From CAYOXD01 sp964407825 (lineage in GTDB: Bacteria; Desulfobacterota; Desulfobacteria; Desulfobacterales; JAFDDL01): a DNA stretch of 13,426 nt. Positions 5,181 to 13,426 of this stretch are shown piece after piece. The stretch is taken from assembly GCA_964407825.1 (NCBI GenBank), contig CAYOXD010000090.1, positions 1-13,426 of the forward strand, given 5' to 3'. Below the pieces are notes generated by a model. That model made no database searches, was not told where the DNA came from, and was given only the letters and a program-made list of their open reading frames with translations. The translations under genes were made by a program, and so were the position numbers. How positions within the stretch are numbered: the first letter of the stretch is position 1; every line of letters starts with the position of its first letter.

Positions 5181-7892
5181 ATGATACGAGGATTTGAGAC
5201 CTGGAACGCCGATTTCATTGATCATCAGTACCGCCAGTGGAAAGAGAATCCCGAGGCCCTCGACGCCGACTGGCGAATTTTTTTCCAGGGATTCGAACTG
5301 TCCCGACAGGACATCTCTCCGTCCGAGGACCGCCGGGACCCGGATGCCTCCCTTCGTCAGGCCCGAGTGGAGGCGCTGACCTACCGCTACCGGGACCTGG
5401 GCCATCTCCTGTCCTGCCTGGATCCCCTGGCGGCCTGTCCCACCGATCATCCGCTCCTTCGCCTCGAAGCCTTGGGGCTCACCACCGAAGATCTCTCCCG
5501 CTCCTTTTACACCGATCTTTCCCCGGGCACGCGCCGCGCCCCGCTCCAGGAGATCCTGAAGGCCCTGAGGGAGACCTATTGCCGGTCCATCGGCGTGGAG
5601 TACATGCACCTGCAGGACCCGAACGAACGACGCTGGCTCCAGGAGCGCATGGAACCCAACCGGAACCGGCCGGCGCTGTCCATCGAAGAGAGGATGCGCA
5701 TCCTGGAAAAGCTCCACCACGCCCTGATGTTCGAGACCTTCCTGAACAAAAAATATCCAGGTCAGACACGCTTTTCCCTGGAGGGCGCGGAGGGGCTCAT
5801 TCCCACCCTCGATTTTCTCTTGACCTGCGCGGCGGAAAACGGCAGCCGGGAAATCATCCTCGGCATGGCCCATCGCGGACGGCTCAACGTACAGGCCAAC
5901 GTGCTGCACAAGTCCTTCAGGGACATCTTCTGTGAATTTGAAGGCACCTATGACCCGGCCGATGTCATCGGTGCGGGAGACGTCAAGTATCACAAGGGAT
6001 ACTTGACGGACATCCAGACCTTCACCGGCAAGGACCTTCGCGTGGTGTTGATGGATAACCCCAGCCACCTCGAATCGGTGGATCCGGTGGTCCAGGGCTG
6101 CGCCCGGGCCCGGCAGGATATGGGCCTGGACGACGGCGAAACCCGGGTCCTGCCGATTTTGATCCATGGGGATGCGGCCTTCGCCGGCCAGGGGATCGTG
6201 GCGGAGGTGCTCAACATGTCCCAGCTCGAGGGGTATCGGACGGGCGGCACGGTACACCTGGTGATCAACAACCAGATCGGCTATACCACCGTGCCGGAGG
6301 ACGCCCGCTCCACCCGGTACTCCACGGATATGGCCAAGATGCTCATGGTGCCCATCTTTCACGTCCACGGCGAAAATCCCGAGGCCGCGGTGCACGCCAT
6401 ACGCCTGGCCTGCGAGTACCGGATGCGCTATCACAAGGACGTGGTGGTGGACATCGTCTGCTTCAGGCGTTACGGCCACAACGAGGGGGATGAACCCTAC
6501 TTCACCCAGCCACGGATGTACGACCGCATCAAGGACCGCCCCCCGCTGTCCCGGCTTTACGGCGACCGATTGGTGGCGGAGGGCCTCGTCGAGCGCCAGC
6601 AGTTGGAAGCCGTCGTCTCCGGCATGGAGGCGTGCATGGAAAAGGCGTACGAGGAGGCCAAGAGCCCCACCTGCCCCCTTCCGGTCGTCCGCCACTTCGA
6701 AAACTGGGAAGCCTATCACGGACGCTTCGCGCCGGACACGGTGGACACCCGGGTGGCACAGGAGGTGCTGGTCTCGATGGCCCGGAAGCTCAACGCCCTG
6801 CCCCCCGGCTTCTCGATACACCCAAAGCTCCAGCGCTTCGAGGAAAAACGCGCCGGGATCATCGACAGCGGTGAGGATGTGGATTGGGCTTTTGCCGAGG
6901 CCCTGGCCTTTGCCACCCTCCTGAACGACGGGGTTCCCATCCGCCTCAGCGGCCAGGACAGCCGCCGGGGCACCTTCAGCCAACGCCACAGCTACCTTAC
7001 CGATACCGAAACCGGCGAGACGTATGTTCCCCTGAACCATCTCGGAGAGGGTCAGGCGATCTATACCTGCTACAACAGCCTGCTGTCGGAATCCGGTGTA
7101 CTGGGGTTCGAATACGGCTACTCCCTCACCCGTCCCGAGGCCCTGACCCTCTGGGAGGCCCAGTTCGGCGACTTCGCCAACAACGCCCAGTCCATGGTGG
7201 ATCTCTACATCGCCAGTGGTGAGTCCAAGTGGCGGCGTTTGAGCGGCCTGGTGATGCTCCTTCCCCATGGGTACGAGGGGATGGGCCCCGAGCATTCCAG
7301 CGGCCGGCCGGAGCGCTTCCTGGGGCTGTGCGCCGAGGACAACCTCCAGGTCTGCAACCCCTCCACCCCCGCGCAGTACTTCCATCTGCTTCGCCGCCAG
7401 GCAACGGCTGACTTCCGAAAGCCCCTGGTGATCATGACCCCCAAGAGCCTCATGCGCCACTCGGAGGTAGTCTCCTCCTTCAAGGACCTGGCCCAGGGCG
7501 CATTCCATGCGGTCCTGGACGACCCGGAGCGGCCCACGGCCGCCGGTAGCGTGCTTTTCTGCTGCGGCAAGATATACTACGAGCTGCAGGCCAGGCGCCA
7601 ACGGCTTGACACCCCGGATATGGCCATCGTCCGCATCGAGCAGCTCCACCCCTTTCCCGAAAGGCAGCTGAGGGATGTCCTGGCGGGCTACCCCCAGGCT
7701 AAGGCGTTTCAATGGGTGCAGGAGGAGCCGGAGAATATGGGGGCATGGTCTTTCGTGCGGGCCCGGCTTGAATCCATGGTGAAGGGAAAAATCGCCTATA
7801 CTGGCCGAAAACCGGCCTCCAGCCCGGCCACCGGCCTCGTCAGCGTGTACCGGCAGGAGCAGAAGGCCCTGCTGGAGGAGGCGCTCGGGTGA
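5181..7892 (+). CDS. sucA: 2-oxoglutarate dehydrogenase E1 component
   Basis: A 903-residue thiamine-diphosphate E1 subunit, near the usual length of about 930. It decarboxylates 2-oxoglutarate and transfers the succinyl group to the lipoyl arm of SucB. The short N-terminal E2-binding segment resembles other SucA proteins (IDHQYRQWKENP...DADWRIFFQGF). Conserved blocks follow in order: HRGRLNV (231-237), GDVKYHKGY (266-274), NPSHLESVDPVVQG (293-306), the ThDP/Mg motif from GDAAFAGQG (330-338) to N363, FRRYGHNEGDEP (428-439), and the C-terminal GQDSRRGTFSQRHS (591-604) and LLPHGYEGMGPEHSSGR (693-709). The start at 5181 is preceded by GAAGG at 5166-5170. An in-frame GTG at 5136 would add 15 residues that do not match the family and has no Shine-Dalgarno sequence. 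It is first in an operon with sucB and lpd. Confidence 0.96.
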   Translation: MIRGFETWNADFIDHQYRQWKENPEALDADWRIFFQGFELSRQDISPSEDRRDPDASLRQARVEALTYRYRDLGHLLSCLDPLAACPTDHPLLRLEALGLTTEDLSRSFYTDLSPGTRRAPLQEILKALRETYCRSIGVEYMHLQDPNERRWLQERMEPNRNRPALSIEERMRILEKLHHALMFETFLNKKYPGQTRFSLEGAEGLIPTLDFLLTCAAENGSREIILGMAHRGRLNVQANVLHKSFRDIFCEFEGTYDPADVIGAGDVKYHKGYLTDIQTFTGKDLRVVLMDNPSHLESVDPVVQGCARARQDMGLDDGETRVLPILIHGDAAFAGQGIVAEVLNMSQLEGYRTGGTVHLVINNQIGYTTVPEDARSTRYSTDMAKMLMVPIFHVHGENPEAAVHAIRLACEYRMRYHKDVVVDIVCFRRYGHNEGDEPYFTQPRMYDRIKDRPPLSRLYGDRLVAEGLVERQQLEAVVSGMEACMEKAYEEAKSPTCPLPVVRHFENWEAYHGRFAPDTVDTRVAQEVLVSMARKLNALPPGFSIHPKLQRFEEKRAGIIDSGEDVDWAFAEALAFATLLNDGVPIRLSGQDSRRGTFSQRHSYLTDTETGETYVPLNHLGEGQAIYTCYNSLLSESGVLGFEYGYSLTRPEALTLWEAQFGDFANNAQSMVDLYIASGESKWRRLSGLVMLLPHGYEGMGPEHSSGRPERFLGLCAEDNLQVCNPSTPAQYFHLLRRQATADFRKPLVIMTPKSLMRHSEVVSSFKDLAQGAFHAVLDDPERPTAAGSVLFCCGKIYYELQARRQRLDTPDMAIVRIEQLHPFPERQLRDVLAGYPQAKAFQWVQEEPENMGAWSFVRARLESMVKGKIAYTGRKPASSPATGLVSVYRQEQKALLEEALG

Positions 7893-7922
7893 TGCTTGTT
7901 GAACGTTGAGAAAGGAGCCCCT

Positions 7923-9254
7923 ATGCAGATCGAGATCAAAATCCCCGGGGTCGGGGAGTCCATCCGGGAGGCCACCCTGGCCCAATGGTTCAAGAAGGAT
8001 GGGGACCATGTGGAAAAGGACACGCCCCTGTTCTCCATCGAAACGGACAAGGTCACCCTCGAGGTGGTGGCCCCCATGGCAGGGGTGATCACCACGCAGA
8101 TCGCCGAGGGCGACACCATCCGCATCGGCACCGTCGCCTGCCTCCTCGACACGGAGGGCGAACCGGAGGAACCGGAGATTTCGGAAACCGAAGGGCCGGA
8201 GCGGGAAACGGCGCCCGAAGCACCGACCCAGCGCCCGGTACCGGAGTCCATGGAAACGCCGGCCCCCAAACCGGAACCGGAGATACCCGGCCCTGCCGGC
8301 GAACCGGTGCTGTCTCCAGCCGTCCGGAGGCTCGCGGCGGAAAGGGGGATCGACCCGGCGCTGATCAATGGAACCGGCCCTGGAGGCCGCATCACCAAGG
8401 GCGATCTTATCCTTCACCTGGAGCAAACGAGCGCAGCGGCCCCCAAGGCGGCGCCCCCTCCGGCGAAACCCGGGCCCGCCGCCGAAGCCCCCATGGCGCC
8501 GCCTGTGGCAACGCCGACACCTGAAAAGCCCGCCGAAGCGGCGGCCGCCACCGACGATGAGGTCATCCAAAAACCGCTGAGCCAGATCCGCAAGCGCATC
8601 GCCCAGCGCCTGGTGGCCGCCAAGCAGCAAACGGCCATGCTGACCACCTTCAACGAAATCGACATGTCCAGGGTCATGGACATGCGAAGCCGTTTTGGAG
8701 ACGTCTTCCAGGACACGCACGGTGTCCGTCTGGGCATTATGTCCTTTTTCATCAGGGCCTGCGTAGCGGCCCTGAATGCCTTCCCGGAGCTGAACGCCTT
8801 TTTCGAGCAAGAGCACATCGTCTACCACCGCAGTGTTCACATGGGGGTGGCCGTGGGCTCCGATCGGGGACTCGTGGTGCCGGTGATCCGTCGGGTCGAA
8901 GCCCTCTCCTTCGCCCAGATCGAAAAGGCCATCATCGATTTCGTCGACCGGATCAAGGCCAACCAGCTCGCTCTTGCGGACCTTCAGGGAGGCACCTTCA
9001 CCCTTACCAACGGCGGGGTGTACGGGTCGCTGTTGAGCACGCCCATCCTGAACATGCCCCAGAGCGGGATCCTGGGACTTCACAAGATCGAAAAGCGTCC
9101 TGTGGTGGTGAATAACGAGATCGTGGTGCGTCCCATGATGTATGTGGCCCTCAGCTACGACCATCGCATCGTGGACGGCAGGGAGGCGGTGCAGTTTCTG
9201 AAACGGATCAAAACGGACCTGGAAAACCCCGAACGACTGATGCTGGAGGTGTAG
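7923..9254 (+). CDS. sucB: Dihydrolipoyllysine succinyltransferase, E2 of 2-oxoglutarate dehydrogenase
   Basis: A 443-residue E2 core subunit. The lipoyl domain (1-76) carries the lipoylated K43 in SIETDKVTLEV. A Pro/Glu-rich flexible linker (about 78-128) leads to the E1/E3-binding domain (130-166: LSPAVRRLAAERGID, then GTGPGGRITKGDL). An Ala/Pro-rich linker (about 168-210) leads to the acyltransferase domain, with LSQIRKRIAQRLVAAKQ (219-235) and the catalytic SYDHRIVDGREAV containing H414 and D418. There is one lipoyl domain, as expected for SucB. It passes the succinyl group to CoA. AAAGGAG (7911-7917) sets the ATG at 7923; a TTG at 7896 in the same frame is rejected. It starts 30 bases after sucA and ends 2 bases before lpd. 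The OdhB/SucB call, rather than pyruvate E2, follows from the sucA neighbour. Confidence 0.95.
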   Translation: MQIEIKIPGVGESIREATLAQWFKKDGDHVEKDTPLFSIETDKVTLEVVAPMAGVITTQIAEGDTIRIGTVACLLDTEGEPEEPEISETEGPERETAPEAPTQRPVPESMETPAPKPEPEIPGPAGEPVLSPAVRRLAAERGIDPALINGTGPGGRITKGDLILHLEQTSAAAPKAAPPPAKPGPAAEAPMAPPVATPTPEKPAEAAAATDDEVIQKPLSQIRKRIAQRLVAAKQQTAMLTTFNEIDMSRVMDMRSRFGDVFQDTHGVRLGIMSFFIRACVAALNAFPELNAFFEQEHIVYHRSVHMGVAVGSDRGLVVPVIRRVEALSFAQIEKAIIDFVDRIKANQLALADLQGGTFTLTNGGVYGSLLSTPILNMPQSGILGLHKIEKRPVVVNNEIVVRPMMYVALSYDHRIVDGREAVQFLKRIKTDLENPERLMLEV

Positions 9255-9256
9255 CC

Positions 9257-10681
<1,425 letters not shown>

Positions 10682-10702
10682 GGGGGCGGGCTGTTCCAAA
10701 CT

Positions 10703-10738
10703 AAAAAAGGGGGAGACCGTCAGCGTGTCCCCCCCCTT
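10703..10738 (-). terminator. Intrinsic terminator between lpd and csp, strongest for csp
   Basis: GGGGGAGAC (10709-10717) pairs with GTGTCCCCC (10725-10733), 8 of 9 positions, around a 7-base loop. Read on the minus strand the stem is followed by six T (10708-10703), a good Rho-independent terminator about 80 bases past the csp stop. On the plus strand it is followed by CCC and a broken T-rich stretch, so it may also stop lpd transcripts, less efficiently. Confidence 0.6.
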
Positions 10739-10777
10739 CCTTATCTTTCATAACCGGCTTGTTGAGCAGCTGGATTG

Positions 10778-10800
10778 CCGGGTAGATTCCCCCGGTCTTT
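10778..10800 (+). terminator. Weak second hairpin after lpd
   Basis: CCGGG (10778-10782) and CCCGG (10791-10795) form a 5-base-pair stem with an 8-base loop, followed by TCTTT. This could be a back-up terminator for lpd on the plus strand. The stem is short. Confidence 0.25.
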
Positions 10801-10814
10801 CCAGACGAAGCCGA

Positions 10815-11015
10815 TTAAACGACCGTCACATTCACCGCCGCCGGTCCCTTTTGACCCTGCTCGATGTCAAAGGTGACGCGGTCCCCTTCGTTCAGGCTTT
10901 TGAAACCGGCGCCGTTGATGCCGGAGTGATGAACAAACACATCCGGTCCGCCCTCCTGTTCAATAAACCCGTAACCCTTTTGATCACTAAACCATTTTAC
11001 GATACCACTGGCCAT
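10815..11015 (-). CDS. Cold-shock domain protein (CspA family)
   Basis: A 66-residue single cold-shock domain, the full usual length. RNA-binding motifs RNP1 (KGYGFIEQ) and RNP2 (VFVHHSGI) are intact, and GIVKWFSDQ opens the first beta strand. Such proteins bind single-stranded RNA and DNA and melt RNA structure; several act at low temperature, others constitutively. Two ATG codons stand in tandem at 11018 and 11015. GGGGAGGGA directly before them leaves only 2 bases between GGAGG and the first ATG but 5 to the second, so the second is preferred. The gene is convergent with lpd and divergent from hrpA. It has a long leader (about 115 bases), as csp genes often do. Temperature control is plausible but not shown by the sequence. 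Confidence 0.94.
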   Translation of the reverse strand: MASGIVKWFSDQKGYGFIEQEGGPDVFVHHSGINGAGFKSLNEGDRVTFDIEQGQKGPAAVNVTVV

Positions 11016-11112
11016 CATTCCCTCCCCTTACGTTCAACAAAATTAATGGGTTCCATTACGCCGTGGCAGACGCTTTGACATATGGCCCGCCCCGTAGTAT
11101 GAAACCGGCCCG

Positions 11113-11129
11113 TCCTGAAAATGTCAGGA
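11113..11129 (-). other. Hairpin at the 5' end of the csp leader
   Basis: TCCTGA (11113-11118) and TCAGGA (11124-11129) form a perfect 6-base-pair stem with a 5-base loop. It starts about 5 bases into the predicted csp transcript. A 5'-end hairpin may protect the mRNA or form part of a temperature-responsive leader (inference). Confidence 0.4.
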
Positions 11130-11140
11130 TTTTGCATCAG

Positions 11141-11169
11141 ATGATATCGTCTTTTTTCTTGATAATCAA
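11141..11169 (-). promoter_or_regulatory. Candidate sigma-70 promoter of csp
   Basis: On the minus strand TTGATT (11169-11164, 4 of 6) and TATCAT (11146-11141, 5 of 6) are exactly 17 bases apart, with an A-rich spacer. Transcription would begin near 11134, giving a leader of about 118 bases before the preferred csp start. It is the best-formed promoter in the window. Confidence 0.55.
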
Positions 11170-11172
11170 GAA
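11156..11172. promoter_or_regulatory. 17-base palindrome between csp and hrpA, operator-like
   Basis: TTCTTGAT and ATCAAGAA form a perfect 8-base inverted repeat around one central A. It covers the -35 element of the csp promoter and the candidate -35 of hrpA. Its size and symmetry fit the site of a dimeric regulator. As RNA it would form only a 7-base-pair AT-rich hairpin. Confidence 0.4.
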
Positions 11173-11187
11173 TTTTATTATGGTAAT
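11159..11187 (+). promoter_or_regulatory. Candidate hrpA promoter
   Basis: TTGATA (11159-11164, 5 of 6) is followed after 17 bases by GGTAAT (11182-11187, 4 of 6). A start near 11194 would leave a leader of about 24 bases. An alternative -10, TATAAA (11201-11206), has no visible -35 and would make the mRNA nearly leaderless. Confidence 0.35.
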
Positions 11188-11217
11188 CCAGGTTGAACGG
11201 TATAAAAAAATCGTGCT

Positions 11218-13426
11218 ATGGCACCCGCTTTAAATGACATACGCCGTCGGTTGCGCTCCCTTGAGTTCCGGCTGGGGGATACGGCAGGCAGCGATCGGCC
11301 GGCTCTGAAGCGTGAGATCACCGGGATCCGAAAGGCGCTTGGCAGGGGCGGTCCGGATAAGGCACTGACTCGCAGGGCGGAACGGCTCGAGCGACGGGTG
11401 GCGGCCGCCGTCAATAGGCGCCTGGACCGTCTGAACCACCTGCCGGTTCTGTCCGCCCTTCCGGACCTTCCCATCACCGCCTCGAAGGATGAGATCATCG
11501 AGGCCATCCGGCGCCACCCGGTGGTGGTGGTGGCCGGTGAGACCGGTTCCGGGAAGACCACCCAGATCCCCAAATTCTGTCTGGCCGCCGGCCGGGGGAT
11601 CGACGGTGTGATCGGATGCACCCAGCCCCGGCGGATCGCTGCCGTCACGGTAGCGGAACGTATCGCAGAGGAGCTGGGGGAGCCCCTCGGACGGTCCGTG
11701 GGGTACAAGATCCGCTTCCATGAGGAGACCGGCCCTCGCGCCTATGTGAAGGTCATGACCGACGGCATCCTGCTGGCCGAGACCCAGGCGGACCGGGACC
11801 TTACGGCCTACGACACCCTGATCATCGACGAGGCCCACGAGCGAAGCCTCAACATCGATTTCGTCCTCGGTATCCTGAAGACCCTGATCAAAGAACGCAG
11901 GGACTTGAAGCTCATCATCACCTCGGCCACCATCGATACGGAAAAATTTTCAAGAGCCTTCGATGATGCCCCCGTCATCGAGGTCTCGGGCCGCACCTAC
12001 CCGGTGGAGGTCCGTTACGATTCCGGCCTCGACGGCGATGAGGCGACCTACGTCGAGCGGGCGGCCATCGCCGTGGACCGGCTCCTCACTGAAAGCCGCT
12101 TCGGTGACATCCTGGTCTTCATGCCCACCGAGGGGGACATCCGCGACACCATCGAGCTGATCGAGGGCAGGGCCCACCGGGACGTGACGGTGCTCCCCCT
12201 CTTTGCCAGATTGACCGCCGGCGACCAGCACAGGGTCTTTTCCAGGATCCCGGGCCAGAAAATCATCGTGGCCACCAACATCGCCGAAACCTCCCTCACC
12301 ATTCCGGGCATCAAGTATGTGGTGGATACGGGCCTTGCCCGCATTTCCCAGTACAACCCGCGCTCCAGAACCACCTCCCTGCCCGTTGCCCCCATCTCCC
12401 AGAGCAGTGCGGATCAGCGCATGGGTCGGTGTGGCCGGGTGGAAAACGGCGTCTGTGTCCGGCTCTATGCCGAGGAGGATTATCTGGAGCGACCCCGGTT
12501 CACCCGTCCCGAAATCCTGCGGTCCAACCTGGCCGAGGTCATTCTGAGGATGATCTCCCTGGGACTGGGGGACATCACCCGCTTCCCCTTCATGGACGCG
12601 CCGGCCGCCGCCAGTATCCAGGACGGCACCCATCTGCTCCTGGAGCTGGGCGCCATCGCGTCGGCCCGGAAGCCAGCGAAAGCCGGGAGCCCGGCCCGCG
12701 GCGCCACCGGAAAAAAGGGACGCAAGAATTCAACTTTCACGGACCTCCCCCAGCTAACGGCGAAGGGACGACGCATGGCCGCCATGCCCATCGATCCGCG
12801 GCTCTCCTGCATGCTGATCGAGGCGGCGGACCAGGGCTGCCCCGATGAGGTGACCGTCATCGCCGCGGCCCTGAGTATCCAGGACCCCAGGGAGCGGCCC
12901 GCGCAGAGGGCGGCCGAGGCGGACCGGGCCCACGCCCGGTTCAAGGACCCCGCATCGGACTTTGTGACCCTTCTGACCCTCTGGAATCGTTACCAGGAGG
13001 CCTGGGAAAAACGGAACAAGATGGCGGACATCAAACGCTTCTGCCAGGAAAATTTTCTCTCCTTCAGGCGCATGCGCGAGTGGCGCGACATCCACGGCCA
13101 GCTGCGGGCCATCCTGAAGGCTTCCGGCACAGAGGGGCCCGCTGACACCGCCCCGCCCTCCCCTGCGGCCGTCCCGTCGGAAAAAACCGGAAGTCCCGTT
13201 TTCGGCGCCCTCTATGAGAAGATCCACAAGGCCATCCTGAGCGGATTTCTCTCCAACATCGCCCAGTTCAAGGAGGGGAATCTCTATCAGGCGGCCAAGG
13301 GACGACAGGTCATGGTGTTCCCCGGCTCGGGGCTCTTCAACGCCGCCAAGCCCTGGATCGTCGCGGCAGAGATGGTGGAGACGAGCCGGCTCTTCGCCCG
13401 GACGGTGGCCCACATCGATCCGGCCT
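11218..13426 (+). CDS. hrpA: ATP-dependent RNA helicase HrpA, DEAH-box (3' end cut by window)
   Basis: The frame is open from ATG 11218 to the window edge: 736 residues of a protein that is about 1,300 long in E. coli. Helicase motifs: Walker A GETGSGKT (107-114), motif Ia TQPRRIAA (135-142), DEAH (204-207), SAT (236-238), motif V TNIAETSLTIPG (353-364) and motif VI QRMGRCGR (400-407). The winged-helix/ratchet region follows (PEILRSNLAEVIL; LSIQDPRERP at 552-561), then the start of the HrpA-specific C-terminal part (FPGSGLF). The Gln-Arg-x-Gly-Arg motif and LSIQDPRERP mark the DEAH/RHA subgroup. HrpA acts on mRNA and stalled ribosomes in E. coli. An in-frame TAA at 11203 makes ATG 11218 the earliest start, yet no clear Shine-Dalgarno sequence precedes it. 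A basic segment at residues 482-507 appears longer than in E. coli. Confidence 0.93.
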   Translation, partial: MAPALNDIRRRLRSLEFRLGDTAGSDRPALKREITGIRKALGRGGPDKALTRRAERLERRVAAAVNRRLDRLNHLPVLSALPDLPITASKDEIIEAIRRHPVVVVAGETGSGKTTQIPKFCLAAGRGIDGVIGCTQPRRIAAVTVAERIAEELGEPLGRSVGYKIRFHEETGPRAYVKVMTDGILLAETQADRDLTAYDTLIIDEAHERSLNIDFVLGILKTLIKERRDLKLIITSATIDTEKFSRAFDDAPVIEVSGRTYPVEVRYDSGLDGDEATYVERAAIAVDRLLTESRFGDILVFMPTEGDIRDTIELIEGRAHRDVTVLPLFARLTAGDQHRVFSRIPGQKIIVATNIAETSLTIPGIKYVVDTGLARISQYNPRSRTTSLPVAPISQSSADQRMGRCGRVENGVCVRLYAEEDYLERPRFTRPEILRSNLAEVILRMISLGLGDITRFPFMDAPAAASIQDGTHLLLELGAIASARKPAKAGSPARGATGKKGRKNSTFTDLPQLTAKGRRMAAMPIDPRLSCMLIEAADQGCPDEVTVIAAALSIQDPRERPAQRAAEADRAHARFKDPASDFVTLLTLWNRYQEAWEKRNKMADIKRFCQENFLSFRRMREWRDIHGQLRAILKASGTEGPADTAPPSPAAVPSEKTGSPVFGALYEKIHKAILSGFLSNIAQFKEGNLYQAAKGRQVMVFPGSGLFNAAKPWIVAAEMVETSRLFARTVAHIDPA

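Noticed and set aside
7896..7922. TTG start for sucB
   Set aside because: The AAAGGAG lies inside this stretch and points to ATG 7923, where the lipoyl domain begins directly.
11230..13413. Several minus-strand open frames opposite hrpA
   Set aside because: They are shadows of the helicase frame, which is open to the window edge and carries all DEAH-helicase motifs.

Overview
The window is GC-rich and densely coding. It looks like a chromosomal segment of a Gram-negative bacterium: it encodes two predicted lipoproteins, one of the outer-membrane Slp family, and a signal-peptide protein. A Desulfobacterota or deltaproteobacterium-like host is my best guess, from the overall character of the proteins and the phoU-phoB-phoR order. 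That is inference and no marker here settles it. No mobile element, CRISPR array, tRNA or rRNA gene was seen.

Layout. (1) 1-3037, plus strand: the end of phoU, then phoB and phoR, whose coding regions overlap by ATGA. This is the phosphate-starvation signalling unit, and it probably follows a pst transporter operon off the left edge. (2) 3060-5029, a small envelope islet: an unrecognised lipoprotein gene on the minus strand, convergent with phoR; a divergent slp-like lipoprotein gene with an extreme Tyr/Pro/Trp tail; and a 115-residue secreted protein of unknown role. (3) 5181-10681, plus strand: sucA-sucB-lpd, a tight operon encoding all three subunits of the 2-oxoglutarate dehydrogenase complex. 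Its 150-base leader is full of competing inverted repeats. (4) 10703-10796: terminator-like hairpins between the converging lpd and csp genes. (5) 10815-11015, minus strand: a cold-shock-domain protein with a good promoter and a leader of about 115 bases. (6) 11218 to the right edge, plus strand: hrpA, a DEAH-box RNA helicase cut by the window end, divergent from csp. A 17-base palindrome sits between the two.

How it works together. PhoR senses the phosphate state through the transporter and PhoU, then phosphorylates PhoB. SucA, SucB and Lpd convert 2-oxoglutarate to succinyl-CoA with NAD+ reduction. Csp and HrpA both act on RNA structure, so a shared control region would make sense but is unproven. 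The gene content is mostly ordinary. The parts least explained are the envelope islet, the sucA leader and the csp/hrpA divergent region. I see no strong case for a wholly new system here.
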